Origin: Serinus canaria
Taxonomy: Eukaryota > Chordata > Aves > Passeriformes > Fringillidae
Length of the DNA stretch: 64,000 nt
Assembly (NCBI RefSeq): GCF_022539315.1
Contig: NC_066323.1
Coordinates: 13,753,719 to 13,817,718, forward strand
Direction of reading: 5' to 3'
The position numbers were made by a program, and so were the translations under genes. Positions 36,201-48,000 of the stretch are shown here, piece after piece (within the stretch, counting starts at the first letter, position 1; each line of letters begins with the position of its first letter). The notes beneath the pieces are model-generated. The model did no database searches and was not told the DNA's origin. It was given only the letters and a program-made list of their open reading frames with translations.

Positions 36201-36582
36201 AGGGAAAGCTTTATCTGAGGTCCCTGTACCTACCAGCAGATTTACTGAAATTCTTTTGCATCTATTTGTCCTGGTTTCTGTGGCCACAAGTGTAATATTG
36301 ATATACTCCCACACAAGCATACTCATTGAGAAACCTGGCTTTGTAACTGTGTTTACATTATTAAGATGGGCATGTTAAGACCTACTGCTTTTTTCCTCAC
36401 TCCACTCCCACCCATCCCACATCATCCCCACTGGTTAGGGCTGAACTACTTCAATCCTGCTTACCCAACACACATCATTAGGGGCAGCAGCCACACAACC
36501 CTCAAGCAGGTTTTGACATCCTTGAATGTCTTGCAAACTCCAAAACCACAACTCTGTGGGACAGGGACAAGTATTCACCATG

Positions 36583-36666
36583 TTTTCCTCAGACCTAGCT
36601 AAGGTTTTTGACACTGTGGCAATCTTTGACCACAAACTGCATCAATCAGCAGCACAGTCCTCTTGA
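36583..36666 (+). mobile_element. Possible eroded LINE reverse-transcriptase motif
   Basis: In one frame the sequence reads SSDLAKVFDTVAIFDHKL and then a TGA follows a few codons later. DLAKVFDTV resembles the catalytic motif A of CR1-type reverse transcriptases (D-F-S-K-A-F-D-T-V, six of nine positions). No other motif is visible on either side and the match is short, so this may be coincidence. Confidence 0.2.
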
Positions 36667-39420
36667 CTCCTCAGACAAAGCTGGGGATTCCAAGCCTGTA
36701 ATTAATATGCTTCCAAAAGCAAAAAATGGCACATTTTACACTCCTTCATCTGTTTCCCACATCATCAACAGCAGTAATGTAAGGCTTATCTTTTGCCTGC
36801 TTCTTTTTATTTCCCTTTCCTCAATCCCTTGTAGAATAACAGAAATTAAAATCTAGAGTTTCACTTGCTCATGAGATTCTTTATTCTTTTATTTGTCTTG
36901 TCAGATTTACTGCATCTATACAATTCCCCTAGTAGATTAAGAAGCCTCAGAGGCTATTGCTCAGATTAAGCACTAGTTCTTACTGTAATCTTCTTATTCT
37001 CAATGTTTCCATCTTCTGCTCTATCCACATGATTAAACAGTAAGTATATTATATCTTTCAGTACATCTGTCAGTTCAGGTCCCATCACTCAGCCTATTTC
37101 TGACATAGTCCATTGCAATCAGACTTCCTATCTGTCCTTCATAGACAGTGCATTTAGCCCCATTTTCAAGCATTCTAGAAAATTGTCTTATTCAGCTATG
37201 CCTAGATTATTTCATATGCTGCAATTTTCTGCAATCTCTCAGTACAAAAGGTCTTTAATGAGGTACCAGGCAGGCCCATTACTTAAATTATAAGTGATGC
37301 TATGTGGGTCTAAACAAAATATCCTACCATAAAAAAAAAAGTATCAATCTTCTTCTGAAGTATAATGTGCCCATTAATTTTAACACAATTTGCTGCCTTG
37401 GGAAATAGGTACAATCCCACTCACAAGCTTTCAATAACTTCCAAAAAAAGACTGGACTGATCAAACTTTCTTACAACTTCTTCTGAAAGACAGTTCAGCA
37501 CCTTAGATAATGAAGAAAACATAATACTCTAAATGTGATGCATTTCTGTTTTCCCCCCTTTCTGGCTGGATCCTCAGCAGATCAGACAGTTAAATACAGA
37601 CTAAAGAAAAGAGACATACTGAGGAAACATTTTATTATCAAATGTCTCAGGCTAGGAAGAATATTTGTGTTTCTCTTGGAATATATTTATCTAACAATAA
37701 AGATTTCTTTCCTTTTACTAGCTATTAGTTGAGAGTATTTTATATTATTAAAACAAATATGAGATATTAAGATGTGCCAGAATCTTAAAACTTGCAGCAA
37801 TTTAAGTAACATTCTTCTGGTCAAAATGTACCAAGTTCAGTCTCAGTCCTCCAGAATGTGGAGAGCTCTTTTGGCCTAGTGAGTGGGATTATATTGCCAA
37901 TAAATAAAAGCCTGACCTTTTGATGAGGGCACCCAAATATCTCTGTTACAGCAAACAAAGCTCCAGTACGAAGTATTTGCCTACTGGCTCTGGAAAAGCT
38001 TCTCCATTGCAGTGCTGCTGGTGACTGTACAGCCAGGAGCGGGGCAGCACTTCCCCAGAGAGGGAATGGAAGGGAGCAGGACAGTGGGAGAAAAACCCAA
38101 AACAGGACAAAACCCACAAAACCAGACCTTAATGCTTGGGTTTGATCTGTTGGACACTATTGTTAAGCACTTCGGTAAATCAGCTGAATATTACCCAAGG
38201 CAGAAACAGAACTTCCGTTATCAAGTGTGGTGCCAGCACAGTCTATAAACATTCCTGTGCAGAAAAGAGCCAGAGCAATGAACCCTAACCAGAAAATACT
38301 AGAGCTACAACCAGAGTTCCTGTTTTGGAAAGAGGGGAAGGAAGGTATTATTTACATGTGAAACATTTGGAGGTGAGTAGGAGGGGATGCAGCATCTGTG
38401 CTTTTGCTTCATGGTTATTAATACTTATGAAGTAGAATCCTAGGTCATGTTCAGAGCTCCTAAACAAATTCTAACAATGAAGCTTCACCTCTTGTCAACT
38501 CTACAGGGACTAAAAGATCTAAAAAACAATCTCATTAGAAAAGCCAAGAAAATAAGCCTTAAGCAGCTGTTCATTATCTCACAGAAAACATTAACATTCC
38601 AGACTTCCTTGACACAATATACAAAAATAAATAGACAAACAAAAAAAAATTTAAAACACTCTTCTGCAGCACACCAGCCAAACAATACAAGTATTCATGT
38701 CAGTCATTCCTTTTCTTTTGCATATCAATTTTTTGAGTCTCACATTTCTTCCTGTGTCAGATAAGGTATGAAGAAACATCCTTTATTTTCATCTAAACCT
38801 ATAATTTAAACCAAAGGCCTGAATGTGCTTTTCCTTTCCAAGTCCTCTTCCTGCTTACTTTTCTAGAAGCAGGGTAGCAGCCTCTGCCTGGCTTTTTATC
38901 TCAGGCATTTTGAAACAGTATAAAAATGCAATAAAAGTCTTGAATTAATCAGGATACTGCTATTCCAGTATTCCAGACATTTTTTAACTCTGCACCTAAT
39001 CTTTTCTGAGTCTTGCAGTTTGTGGTACATTCATCTTCCATTCAGCATCTCTTAAACCTACTGGAGCAAAAGCTGGGCTTCACTTTTCAAGAAAAACCCA
39101 GACTAAAGACTGCAGCCAAACACCAACAGTTGGGAAGAACAAACAGTAGGAGCCCTGGGAAACCAGTACCTGTGGAGACTAGACCAAAGCAGGGCTGAAT
39201 TTCTTTAGTTACAATGGATTGTGAAAAGTGAGGAAATTCTACTGTGACAAATAAAAACAAGGACAGTGTTTTGGGAAAGGACATAATGCAAAAATAAAGA
39301 GAGGCACAGCCACTTCTTCAGTATTCCCAAACCATGAATCCCACACAGAAGTCTACAAGCCTGCTGGTGGGACTGTGTCTCCCAGTTGCTCCAGACACGG
39401 GGCTCCTCACAGCACACAGT
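36667..39420. other. Unique AT-rich non-coding stretch
   Basis: I see no gene or clear mobile element. Two minus-strand open frames (37,821-38,117 and 39,205-39,501) and their plus-strand counterparts are unrecognised. A GC-richer patch begins at about 39,310 and runs into the G-quadruplex motif. Confidence 0.5.
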
Positions 39421-39454
39421 CCCCCCATGTTCCCAGTGTCCCTCATCCCATCCC
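39421..39454 (-). other. G-quadruplex motif on minus strand
   Basis: The plus strand has C runs at 39,421-39,426, 39,432-39,434, 39,440-39,442, 39,447-39,449 and 39,452-39,454. On the minus strand this gives five G runs of three or more with loops of 2, 4, 5 and 5 bases, which meets the standard G3+N1-7 quadruplex rule. It sits in a GC-richer patch (39,310-39,640) with open frames on both strands and no recognisable protein. Confidence 0.85.
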
Positions 39455-39959
39455 ATCCTCTCAGCCCTGCTCCTGCCACTCCCAGCACAGCCTGTGCACA
39501 CAGACCTCTGAAGGCTTGTGGAACTGGGGATGGATAGGCCAGGGGAATTGTCACCACGTTAGAGGAAGCACCCTGACAGGACAGCTCTTGGCAGTGAACC
39601 AGCCTGTCCCAAAGGCACCTAAACAAGAGCCTTTCTAGAAATCTGCTGAACAAAGGCATTGGTCTGATTTGCTCCAGGATTTGAACTACAGAGAAGGCAA
39701 AAGGACACCCAGCTACAAAAGAGCATTGACCTAAGACATGTAGGAGTGCTAACCTTCTATATTATCTCCAAATATTACTTCTGTGGGAAGGGAGTAATTT
39801 CAAGGAATTACAAACAGCTTTTACAGAACCCTGAAAGGTTCAGGGTCACTTTCTTCCAGTTACTCACAGCCCAGAGATTTTATCTAATTCTAGTGCATTG
39901 GCTTCCAGCATTTGTAAGATTAAAGCACAGTCATTTGGCTTCTCACTGAGGAAATATGT
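39455..39959. other. Non-coding stretch, GC-richer at its left end
   Basis: The left part continues the GC-richer patch to about 39,640; the rest is AT-rich. No gene or repeat is recognised. Confidence 0.5.
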
Positions 39960-40160
39960 TGTTAGGCTATGACCTCATGTTAGAGATCATGTCATGTACG
40001 CAAATGATGGTGCATAATAATTAATATGCAAATTAGAACACAAAATCAGATTAATCCCAATGCCTAAAATCTCCAGCTCTCATGACCTACAGGCTTAAAT
40101 TGTGCCTGTACAACTGCTTGTTCATCAGTGTGACTTTGGCTTGCTTCATGATTAAATACA
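39960..40160. promoter_or_regulatory. CNE-like block: TAATTA palindrome, octamer, OTX/PITX site
   Basis: This is the densest cluster of developmental-type motifs in the window. A near-palindrome (TGCATAATAATTAATATGCA, 40,011-40,030, 18 of 20 positions symmetric) carries a TAATTA core. It overlaps a perfect octamer (ATGCAAAT, 40,026-40,033), and a TAATCC bicoid/OTX-type site follows at 40,052-40,057 as part of GATTAATCC. There is a second GCAAAT at 39,999-40,005. Homeodomain, POU and OTX proteins are known to bind such sites; use as an enhancer is inference. Confidence 0.3.
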
Positions 40161-41866
40161 AATCAGCCACATGCACGTAATTTTTCCATGTAACTAGATG
40201 CTATCTAGGTTAAAACTGAAATATTTATTGTAAAGACTTGAGCTTCCAAATACCTTTCAATGACTGCTCAAACATCTTCAGGTTCACATGTTTATTCCAG
40301 CTACTTCAGGCAGGTGTCCAGAGCACCAGCTTTTCTTTTTAACCCCTCATTAAATGGAATGAGCCGCCAATTCCACAAGCCCATTTGTTTAGGTTTTGAT
40401 TGATTTTCTAAGAGTTACACAGCAAAAAACTCCACTGAGGTCTGGTCAGCTGCATGGGGACAGCAAGTATACAAAAACCTTTGGCAACCAATTATAAATC
40501 AAAAACATCAAAAACTGTCTGAAAATCTTCACCACACTGCACTGGATACTCTTATACAGCTACTGGATAACTGAGTTATGACAGTCTGCATTAATTAAGC
40601 AATTTCAAAACTTGTGAACTTTTATAGTTAGTTCCAGAAAATGCCTTCTACACTGATGGATCCTTTGAAAAAAGGGACACAGAGATAAAGTCATTCTCAC
40701 CAAAAGCAATCAGTTACACTTTCCTCCAAACTATATCAAACTATCATCTTCATAATTTTAGGGTTAGGAATAATTAATTTTGTTTTGACCAGATTGACAA
40801 AATCTAAATTCTTATATGATAACTGAATACTGCAGAGCACAAACAGTCAAAATCATTTGGATTTACCATACATGTTTTCAGCAGCTACATAAGGCCTGAT
40901 TGTGTGTGATTGAAAGATTCTAATTTAATCATGGATTTATTAGTCCTTTCATAGATGTTGATTTAAGTATGAAACAGTCACCATGCCATATCTTTTAGTA
41001 AGGAGCTTTCTGCGTTCTAAGGTGCCATATATTGCTGACATGTCTGCAAGTAAGGCAACTACATTTATACCCTAATCAGATCTTCCTTAAATGAACAGCC
41101 AGTCATGGAGTAATACTTTGCATTCCTTAGATTAAACACCTTAAGAAAATTATCGTCAGAGGCTTGAAAGACAACATTGCATTCAGAAATTTGTAAATAT
41201 AAGCCTAGGAAAAAATCTAAGCCTGACATTTTTCATCTCTGAAGAATTCTTTGCTTGTTTGAGCTCTGCAATTCATATTTTTGCAGTATTTTAGACACTT
41301 AAACATCTGCTGTAGCCAGATATTGGTCACTGGTCATAGTTCCCCCTAACAGGGGCATCACTGGAAAAACTGTCATGGCAAACTAGATATTATTCATTCA
41401 CAACCTATGATAATTTAGGAACGAGTTTGATTAAAAATATTGATACTTAACTTTTCACACTTATACATGCTTCTTAGCAACTTCTGACAACACATTCACA
41501 GTTACAGAGAGATACTCTGAAATCTGAGGTAACTACTGCAAACCAGAAATTGGGAGAACGCTAGCACTAACTCACTATAAAAGAATTATAAAAGTATTAT
41601 CTTCCCATTCCTATGTTAGCTCAGAGTAAAGGTCTGAAGAGAAAATACGTTCAAGTAAGTATTGCCCCAGAAAGTAACATTCAGTTTAGGTTTTCTGCCT
41701 GAATATTTTACACTTCCAGAATGAAATATGTTACAGGGGTCTGAAAAGGGGGTGGTGGCACACCACAGACAGGCAGGCAAGACTGACACAGGCATAATTA
41801 TAATGAAGCCAAGGGGCCCATCCTTTCCAATACCACAGAGAATAATCAATAGCCAACACAAGTTAC
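40161..41866. other. Unique AT-rich non-coding stretch
   Basis: I see no gene, mobile element or low-complexity tract of note. Confidence 0.55.
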
Positions 41867-41929
41867 CTTCAAGCACTCTAACAATCCTATTTGTTTGGAT
41901 GTTTTGCTTGAGGGACTTGGTAAAATTCA
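41867..41929 (-). other. Cassette-exon-like segment (minus), 63 bp
   Basis: On the minus strand, the acceptor AACCCAGAGCCTCTCTTAG and the donor AAG/GTAACT frame 63 bases. One frame is open (two bases, 20 codons, one base), so inclusion would preserve frame. The peptide is NFTKSLKQNIQTNRIVRVLE, unrecognised. The segment lies inside a 128-codon minus-strand open frame (41,616-42,002), which by itself could explain the openness. Confidence 0.17.
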
Positions 41930-44420
41930 CTAAGAGAGGCTCTGGGTTAAATCCTTCCCTAACATTAGAGTTGGATTTTATCTGAAGGGCTGCAGACTGC
42001 ATTAGAAAGCTCTAGACCCAGATGATTGCATCATAACCCTCTTGCCATAGGGCTGGCTGTCAGATAAGAGACAATTACAGGCTCCTAGTCTAAAAACTGG
42101 AGAGTCCAAGTCAACTATTAGACACTCCCAGAACTTTAGAGGTTGTTTGAGAACTATTTTGATTGTATCCTTCTCAAAGCCATTTTCCTTTTTTCAAGAA
42201 CTATCACATCACACTGTCAATTTCTGCGCCCTCCCTAGATTTCTCCTCACTTAAAAGGGCAAAGCTCTTGACCTCAGCTACAGCAGAACTCCTCTCCTTG
42301 CAATAAAACTCCCTGATCTCTAAATATGCCAATACAAGCAGATAAACATGTCAAAACAGCCACAATCTTCCCCACAAAAAGGATGGACAAAAGCCTGCTG
42401 GCTGGGTGTACACCACAACAATCATCCAGATTTGTCTAGGAACAATACAGGATTGACTTCCTGTAACCTATGGTTTCAGCGGGGGCTTATTAAACATGTT
42501 TATCCCACACCAGTGAATATTTGAAACTGATGCAAGTTGCTGCAGCCCCAACAAAAGAACAGATGGCTGTGAAAGCTGCTGTTCATACACCAGAGATCTC
42601 ATATGTATGCAAATTTGCACTGCAGTATATACTGAGTCTGCTCCCTCCCTCTCCCCCTCCACCTTCTCACTTCAGTGTACAATTAAAATATCAAAAAGTC
42701 CTGCTTTGTTCCTCTTGCCAGCAGCAGGAATGAGCACCCAACATGTGACCCTTCCAGTCACCCCATCCCTGACATCGTCTCCAAAAGTGAAATCTAGACC
42801 CTAAGCTAGAATCCAAATATGCCTCAAGAGCTTTCCTTTTGTTGTGCCCCAGCAGGTATTTTTAATTGGGCTTTTAATGCAAAAATAAAGAGAAAGAAAA
42901 TTCAAAAAAGGAATCCAAAAAGTAAAAAATTCTGGCAGTATTTATTAAACTAGAAGAGTAAGTTTAGTTCTTGAATTAACACACAGGCATACTTGAATTA
43001 TTTCTTGTTTTTTACTCTTTAAACCCTTGAGACTTCACTTGCATTAACTAAAAGAGAAAATGATGTAAGTTCACCTTCAGTTCAGTGTCATGTTACAGAA
43101 GAAAGTGAGTAAGGAATGTGTTTCTTGTGCACCATTACAACCCAGTGAACACTGCCTTAGCTACTATTGTGTTCCACATAGAGATGGCTTGACAGCATTG
43201 ACTGACACTGCTTTAAGCTCCCACACAAACATAACCACAACTCGAAGCACAAGCAAATATTGACCTCATCTGCAGCCCAGTGGCTGTTCTGGTGATTACT
43301 CATGCATTCTGGCAAGGCTTCCAACCACCAATAAAGGCAACAGAAACTTTTACAAGCATGACATAAGTCAACTATTCGTCACGTTAGCAACACTAAATAT
43401 GCTATCATACTTCAGAAATGTTAAAAGATTAAAAAAGAAATTTGATGCAGAGCCTTAACTTGTTTGGGCTTTCCAAATAATAAAGAAAAATATTGTTCTT
43501 ATTTCTGTGAGAGAGGGAGGAGAACAGAGAAGACAGAGGAGGCATTTCTGTTATTCTTGGCTCTGGGTCAGACGGGTCTGGTTTATTCTGCTGAGTGAAT
43601 AGAAGAGTGGAAAACTACTTAAAGCTGAACAAAATAACATTAACATAGATTTTGACTACTTTTTATCTTGTTCTCTGGCAAAAAAATAAAAAAGGCACAC
43701 ATTCACATGCCACTATTGTGGTCTCAGGGAAAATATGATGAAAAACAATTGTTTTCACAAAACAGTGAGCAGCCATTTCCTTTTGAAATGAGCCCACTTG
43801 AAAAGAAGTAGCAACTAAAAGGTTAAATTCTTCATTAAAATAAGAAAAGAATGCTAAGATCAGTACAGCCAAAAGCAGATGCTTAAAAGTAGACTGCTGA
43901 ATCCATACTCAGCCACATAAATTAGATCCTGGGGATTTATGTGATTAGCCATATGAAGAAACATTTCTAATGCTCATCTCAGAGTCACAAGCAAAAGAAG
44001 CAATGATATATCAAATAATATTCACATACATTTGTCTGTAATGATTTGGAATGAAGTATTTATGTTGAGTGTAATATATTATTTAGTGTAATAAATATTA
44101 CTACACAAAATGGCAAAATCTGAAATCAAAATGTACTGGAAGACTTTGCCCTCTGTTAGCCATATGTATAAGTCATCACCTTTTCAAACAAATTTAATGA
44201 AGTTCTTAAAACCTCTGGTGAAAATACATTGATCTAATAAAGGTGTATCATGACAAAGACAATTTCAGACAAAAATCATATACATGATGGCCATGGATAA
44301 AGTAAACAAGGACTAAAGAATTTGAAAGCAAGCAGAGGAAATATTTAGGTTTCTAAATTTCCCCCCAGAACTAAATGTTTGATTTTCTGCTTAACTAGAG
44401 TTCACATCAGAGAAGTAAAA
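41930..44420. other. Unique AT-rich non-coding stretch
   Basis: An octamer embedded in a 12-bp palindrome (TGCAAATTTGCA) lies at about 42,607-42,619. I see no gene or mobile element. The TATT/TAAT-rich segment at 44,040-44,100 is locally repetitive ('agtgtaat' occurs twice). Confidence 0.5.
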
Positions 44421-44435
44421 GGGGGGGGGGGGGGG
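44421..44435 (+). repeat. G15 homopolymer
   Basis: Fifteen consecutive G residues in AT-rich surroundings. Long G runs are rare, unstable in replication and hard to sequence, so the length is uncertain. It could form a quadruplex only as a continuous G tract. Confidence 0.95.
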
Positions 44436-44961
44436 CTCAGTGCTCTCTCACTCCCATCATAGAACAGAAAATGCAAATAAAGATTTGTAGCTTTGCATCT
44501 TCAGACAAGCATATGATGTATTCAATCACTGCTTATCCAGAAAGTCAGAAAGAAGAGCTACCATTAAAAGCTTCTAAGAAACAGCTCCTTTTAATGGCTT
44601 CCAAGCGCTCTGCCACAATGTAGTTAGTGTCAGTGCAGTATAATCAAACACACTGATGACTTGGTGACCCAGTCATATTGACAGGACCCAGGTAATGAGG
44701 GTAAATACCAATGTAATCTTGTTAAGCAATATGCTTTTTAACTTCAATCCCACCCATATTGTAGGGATTTAAAGAGATTGGAATAAACTTGTTGAAGCCA
44801 GCACTTGGAATGAGAAATGTAGACATAAGGTTTTTTCATCTCTTTCATACCAAAACTCTATTTGCTCTCTTTTGTCTCATTTTAATTGACATCATTGCAG
44901 TGCTTTACAGGAAGACAGCACCATAGAACAAACCCTCAAGGACACTGGCTGCCTATGTTAC
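44436..44961. other. AT-rich non-coding stretch with octamer
   Basis: Just after the G15 run an octamer (ATGCAAAT, 44,471-44,478) lies near the 10-bp hairpin at 44,561. No gene is seen. Confidence 0.5.
44561..44597. repeat. Hairpin, 10-bp perfect stem
   Basis: CCATTAAAAG (44,561-44,570) and CTTTTAATGG (44,588-44,597) are exact reverse complements with a 17-base loop. GAGCT before the left arm can also pair with AGCTC in the loop. Confidence 0.9.
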
Positions 44962-45019
44962 CTGTGCCTTTCTTGTAGGTGACAATTCCCATTGATTTCC
45001 TTCAAATTTCCCACAGCTA
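44962..45019 (-). other. Exon-like segment (minus), 58 bp, strong sites
   Basis: On the minus strand, the acceptor ACACTCCTCCTTGACAG and the donor CAG/GTAACA are both close to consensus. Two frames are open: SCGKFEGNQWELSPTRKAQ, or AVGNLKEINGNCHLQERH. No family is recognised, and two open frames weaken the case for coding. It is among the three best splice-site pairs in the window. Confidence 0.18.
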
Positions 45020-48000
45020 CTGTCAAGGAGGAGTGTTTTTTATCAGTCCTCATCAGGACAGCCCTTACAAGCCTCTAAACAAAGCAAAGACTCAAAAACC
45101 TGTTGCTGTTCTTAGGCACACACCAGAGCATTGCCTGGATCAGCCCAAGACAGGGTGATTATTCAGGAGAGGAACAGCAGAGACTCAACCTCATAACATG
45201 GACTTAGCCCTACTCCCAAACAGTGTGTTTAGAACACTAAAACTCAAAGGTAGATCATCTGAAATGGAAAGCAAAACTTCCAAACTTCACCAGTCAAAAG
45301 CAATCAGATTTGTTATTTTATGTTAAGCATTCTATGGAGCTATTCATTGAAAACAACTGAAAAAACAGTTGGTGGGGTGGCCATTTATGCCAAGCAAGAA
45401 ACACCCACAAGTGTAGTTCTAAGAACACCTCTTGCAGGGGCAGTGCCAATTTGAGTAGTGCCTTTCTGCCTTCTCATTATCCCCTTAACTGTGCCATGCA
45501 CTAAAGAAATGAACTTGCACACATTCACTGTGCTAACACATGAACAAGGCATCATCAAGAGCCATGATGACTCCCCAGGGCCATCAGCACAGAGGAGATG
45601 CTTAAATCTGCAGTGGCACTGATGGAAAGTCAGGTGAGTCTATGGCCTAACTGCCATCAAGGCAAAGTACAATTCCATGGGGATATTTAAGGCACTTCCA
45701 CTCAGACTAGAATGTGGTAGAAGAAAGTGAAGAAACTTCTGAAAGCTCTGTAAAGTAAGATTTGGTTCTTCTGGTTTGATTTTGGTGGAGAAGGGGAATT
45801 GCCTATTTGAAGGTTAGTTGATGGAGAGGAGCAGAATGTTTAGAATGAAACCATCTGAAAAAATGTGAAAAAGTACCAAGCTCTGGGATGCCACTACTTC
45901 AGAAGTTCTGGAGAAAATAGGGCTTCAGGACTTCTCTCCTTTAGCAGAAGCCGTAGCTCAGGTCTTTCCCCCTTCCACTAGCCTTGGGCTCCTGCCCACC
46001 CACCTCCTTGCTGCTGCCTGCCAGTTGTGCCAAATTAACCATTTCTGGAGCTGATCTGTGAAGCAGAACAGTGAATTAATTGCTTGGTGTTTCAAAAGAG
46101 ACTGAGATTCTGACTTGCATGAATCTGATTACAATGTGCTACATCAGGGAACAAAAGTGGTGGGAAGCAGGAAGAACAAGCACAGGAACTGCTCAAGAGA
46201 AAAAGAACTGCCAAGAAAAGGTTCCTCAATATCACTGCCTCTGAGACCATGATTTAACCTAATTAAGTTAATTAACTGGAAAATTTGAGAGAAAGAGTTG
46301 TTGGCATTTGAGAAAGGGAAGACAAAACCATAGAACAGAGAAGGCTGTTAGCAGGAATGTGGATAACAGATCATTGGCATCTGCAGAACAGAGAATGGCA
46401 CTGTAAACAGTGAGATCTGAAAATTATTCAGGGACTGATTGACAAGCAAATATGTTCACCCAACAGAATTAGAAATTAAATATGCAGAAAGCCATGTCTT
46501 CTAACTTGTGGTTTTAAGTCATTTCAAATCTGCTGAGCTCTAGAGCGCACAGTCCAAACCTGAGCTTTAAATTCACACATCAACCTCTGCACCAGTCATG
46601 TGAAGTTTGAGTATCAAAATAAATCTAGTATATAGATGTACAATTTTAACTGCTATAAGGGTGATGATCTTAGGGAAGGATAGAATTCTTTTGAATAATT
46701 TTCTCAATGCACAATTTTCAGAGTCATGATATCCCAAATGGCATAAAGACTGAAAAAAAATTGTTATCAATCTCATTTTTTAAAACACAATACAAGTTTT
46801 AGGACAAATAAGTAATTCATAAAATCAGGATCATCTCAGGAAAAGACTGAAACTTTATCACCCCAATTACAGTAGAATAACAATTCAATCATCTCCACAC
46901 CCATATGCAATTGCAATGCTATAATCACAAACCTAGAATCAAAATACATCAAATTAGTCAGAAAATTCCTCAGATACAGCCCATAACACAAAAAAAAAGC
47001 AGGATTAATGCCTTAGGAGCAATGGAAAGCAGTATCAAAAATATCTACCCAACAATGACCTGTTCCCCTAGGTTTCATTGCTTGTCACTAGATAAGGCAA
47101 GATATTTCAGTAAGCTTTTTCTCACCTCTCTCTCCACCAATGGAGTGGTTTTATGTTTTAGGAAAAAATAAGTTGGATCATAAGACCTCACAGAGAAAGG
47201 CAAAATGGCAAATATAGACATCACCAAGTCCAGTTACAAAGATTAAGAAAGATGCATCATCCTGAAGCAGGAAAAGGGAACTAGTATGTTTGGGCATGAG
47301 CCCAGCTTTGCCTATAAATATACTCAAATCCACTACCTTGGGAATGCCACAAGATGAAAACTTGGAGATCTGTAGATACCTAGGCACTACAGGATTGTGT
47401 GTTTCTCCCACCAGCCTCACCTGCACTCTGATAGCTGCAATGCAGACATGATACATTAAATACTGAACATGCCATTCCTCCAGAATCACTTATGAATATC
47501 CTAAGAGAGCAAACTGGGACTTGATATAAAGCAACCAAAATTAACAGGCCCATTCAAGAGATTTTCACAACTTAAAATAGCAGCATTTTTCTTGGATTAT
47601 TATGAATATTTTAGGAAAGGGTCTATTGTCACTACTGTTTAACAGTGTTTATAGCTTCCCTTTGGCCTGAGTTGAGCACATAGAATCTGACTCCTGGAAA
47701 AACAAAAAAATCCTTGATTTACTCTCTTATTTCCTTTCAGCCATAGTTTTAAGTCACAACAACCATAGAGACAGGAAAAAAAGGTGGCCAAGTAAAATAT
47801 GGCCTCGAATATCACTCTATTTAATTTCTCTTTTCTCTACATAAGCAGTGCTCAGAGGTAGAGTCAAACTGCCTCTGTTTGGGGACAGAAGACGAAAATT
47901 CCTCCTCTGCTGGGCTTCCAAAACAGCAAGACATAGTCTAAGGGCCATTCCAGTTTGAGCTGTATAAAGCTGGGATTCACACTCACTGAAGATCATTAAA

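Larger units (their letters stand above)
31425..36580. other. Unique AT-rich non-coding stretch
   Basis: This holds the exon-like candidates at 32,105 (+) and 32,418 (-), CAAA/CAAAA-rich sequence at 33,064-33,100, an 11-bp hairpin at 33,267-33,297 and A/T homopolymers at 35,488-35,498 (A11) and 35,551-35,565 (T15). A CNE-like block lies at 35,800-36,010 with ATTAAT and TAATTAAA motifs. I see no gene. Confidence 0.5.
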
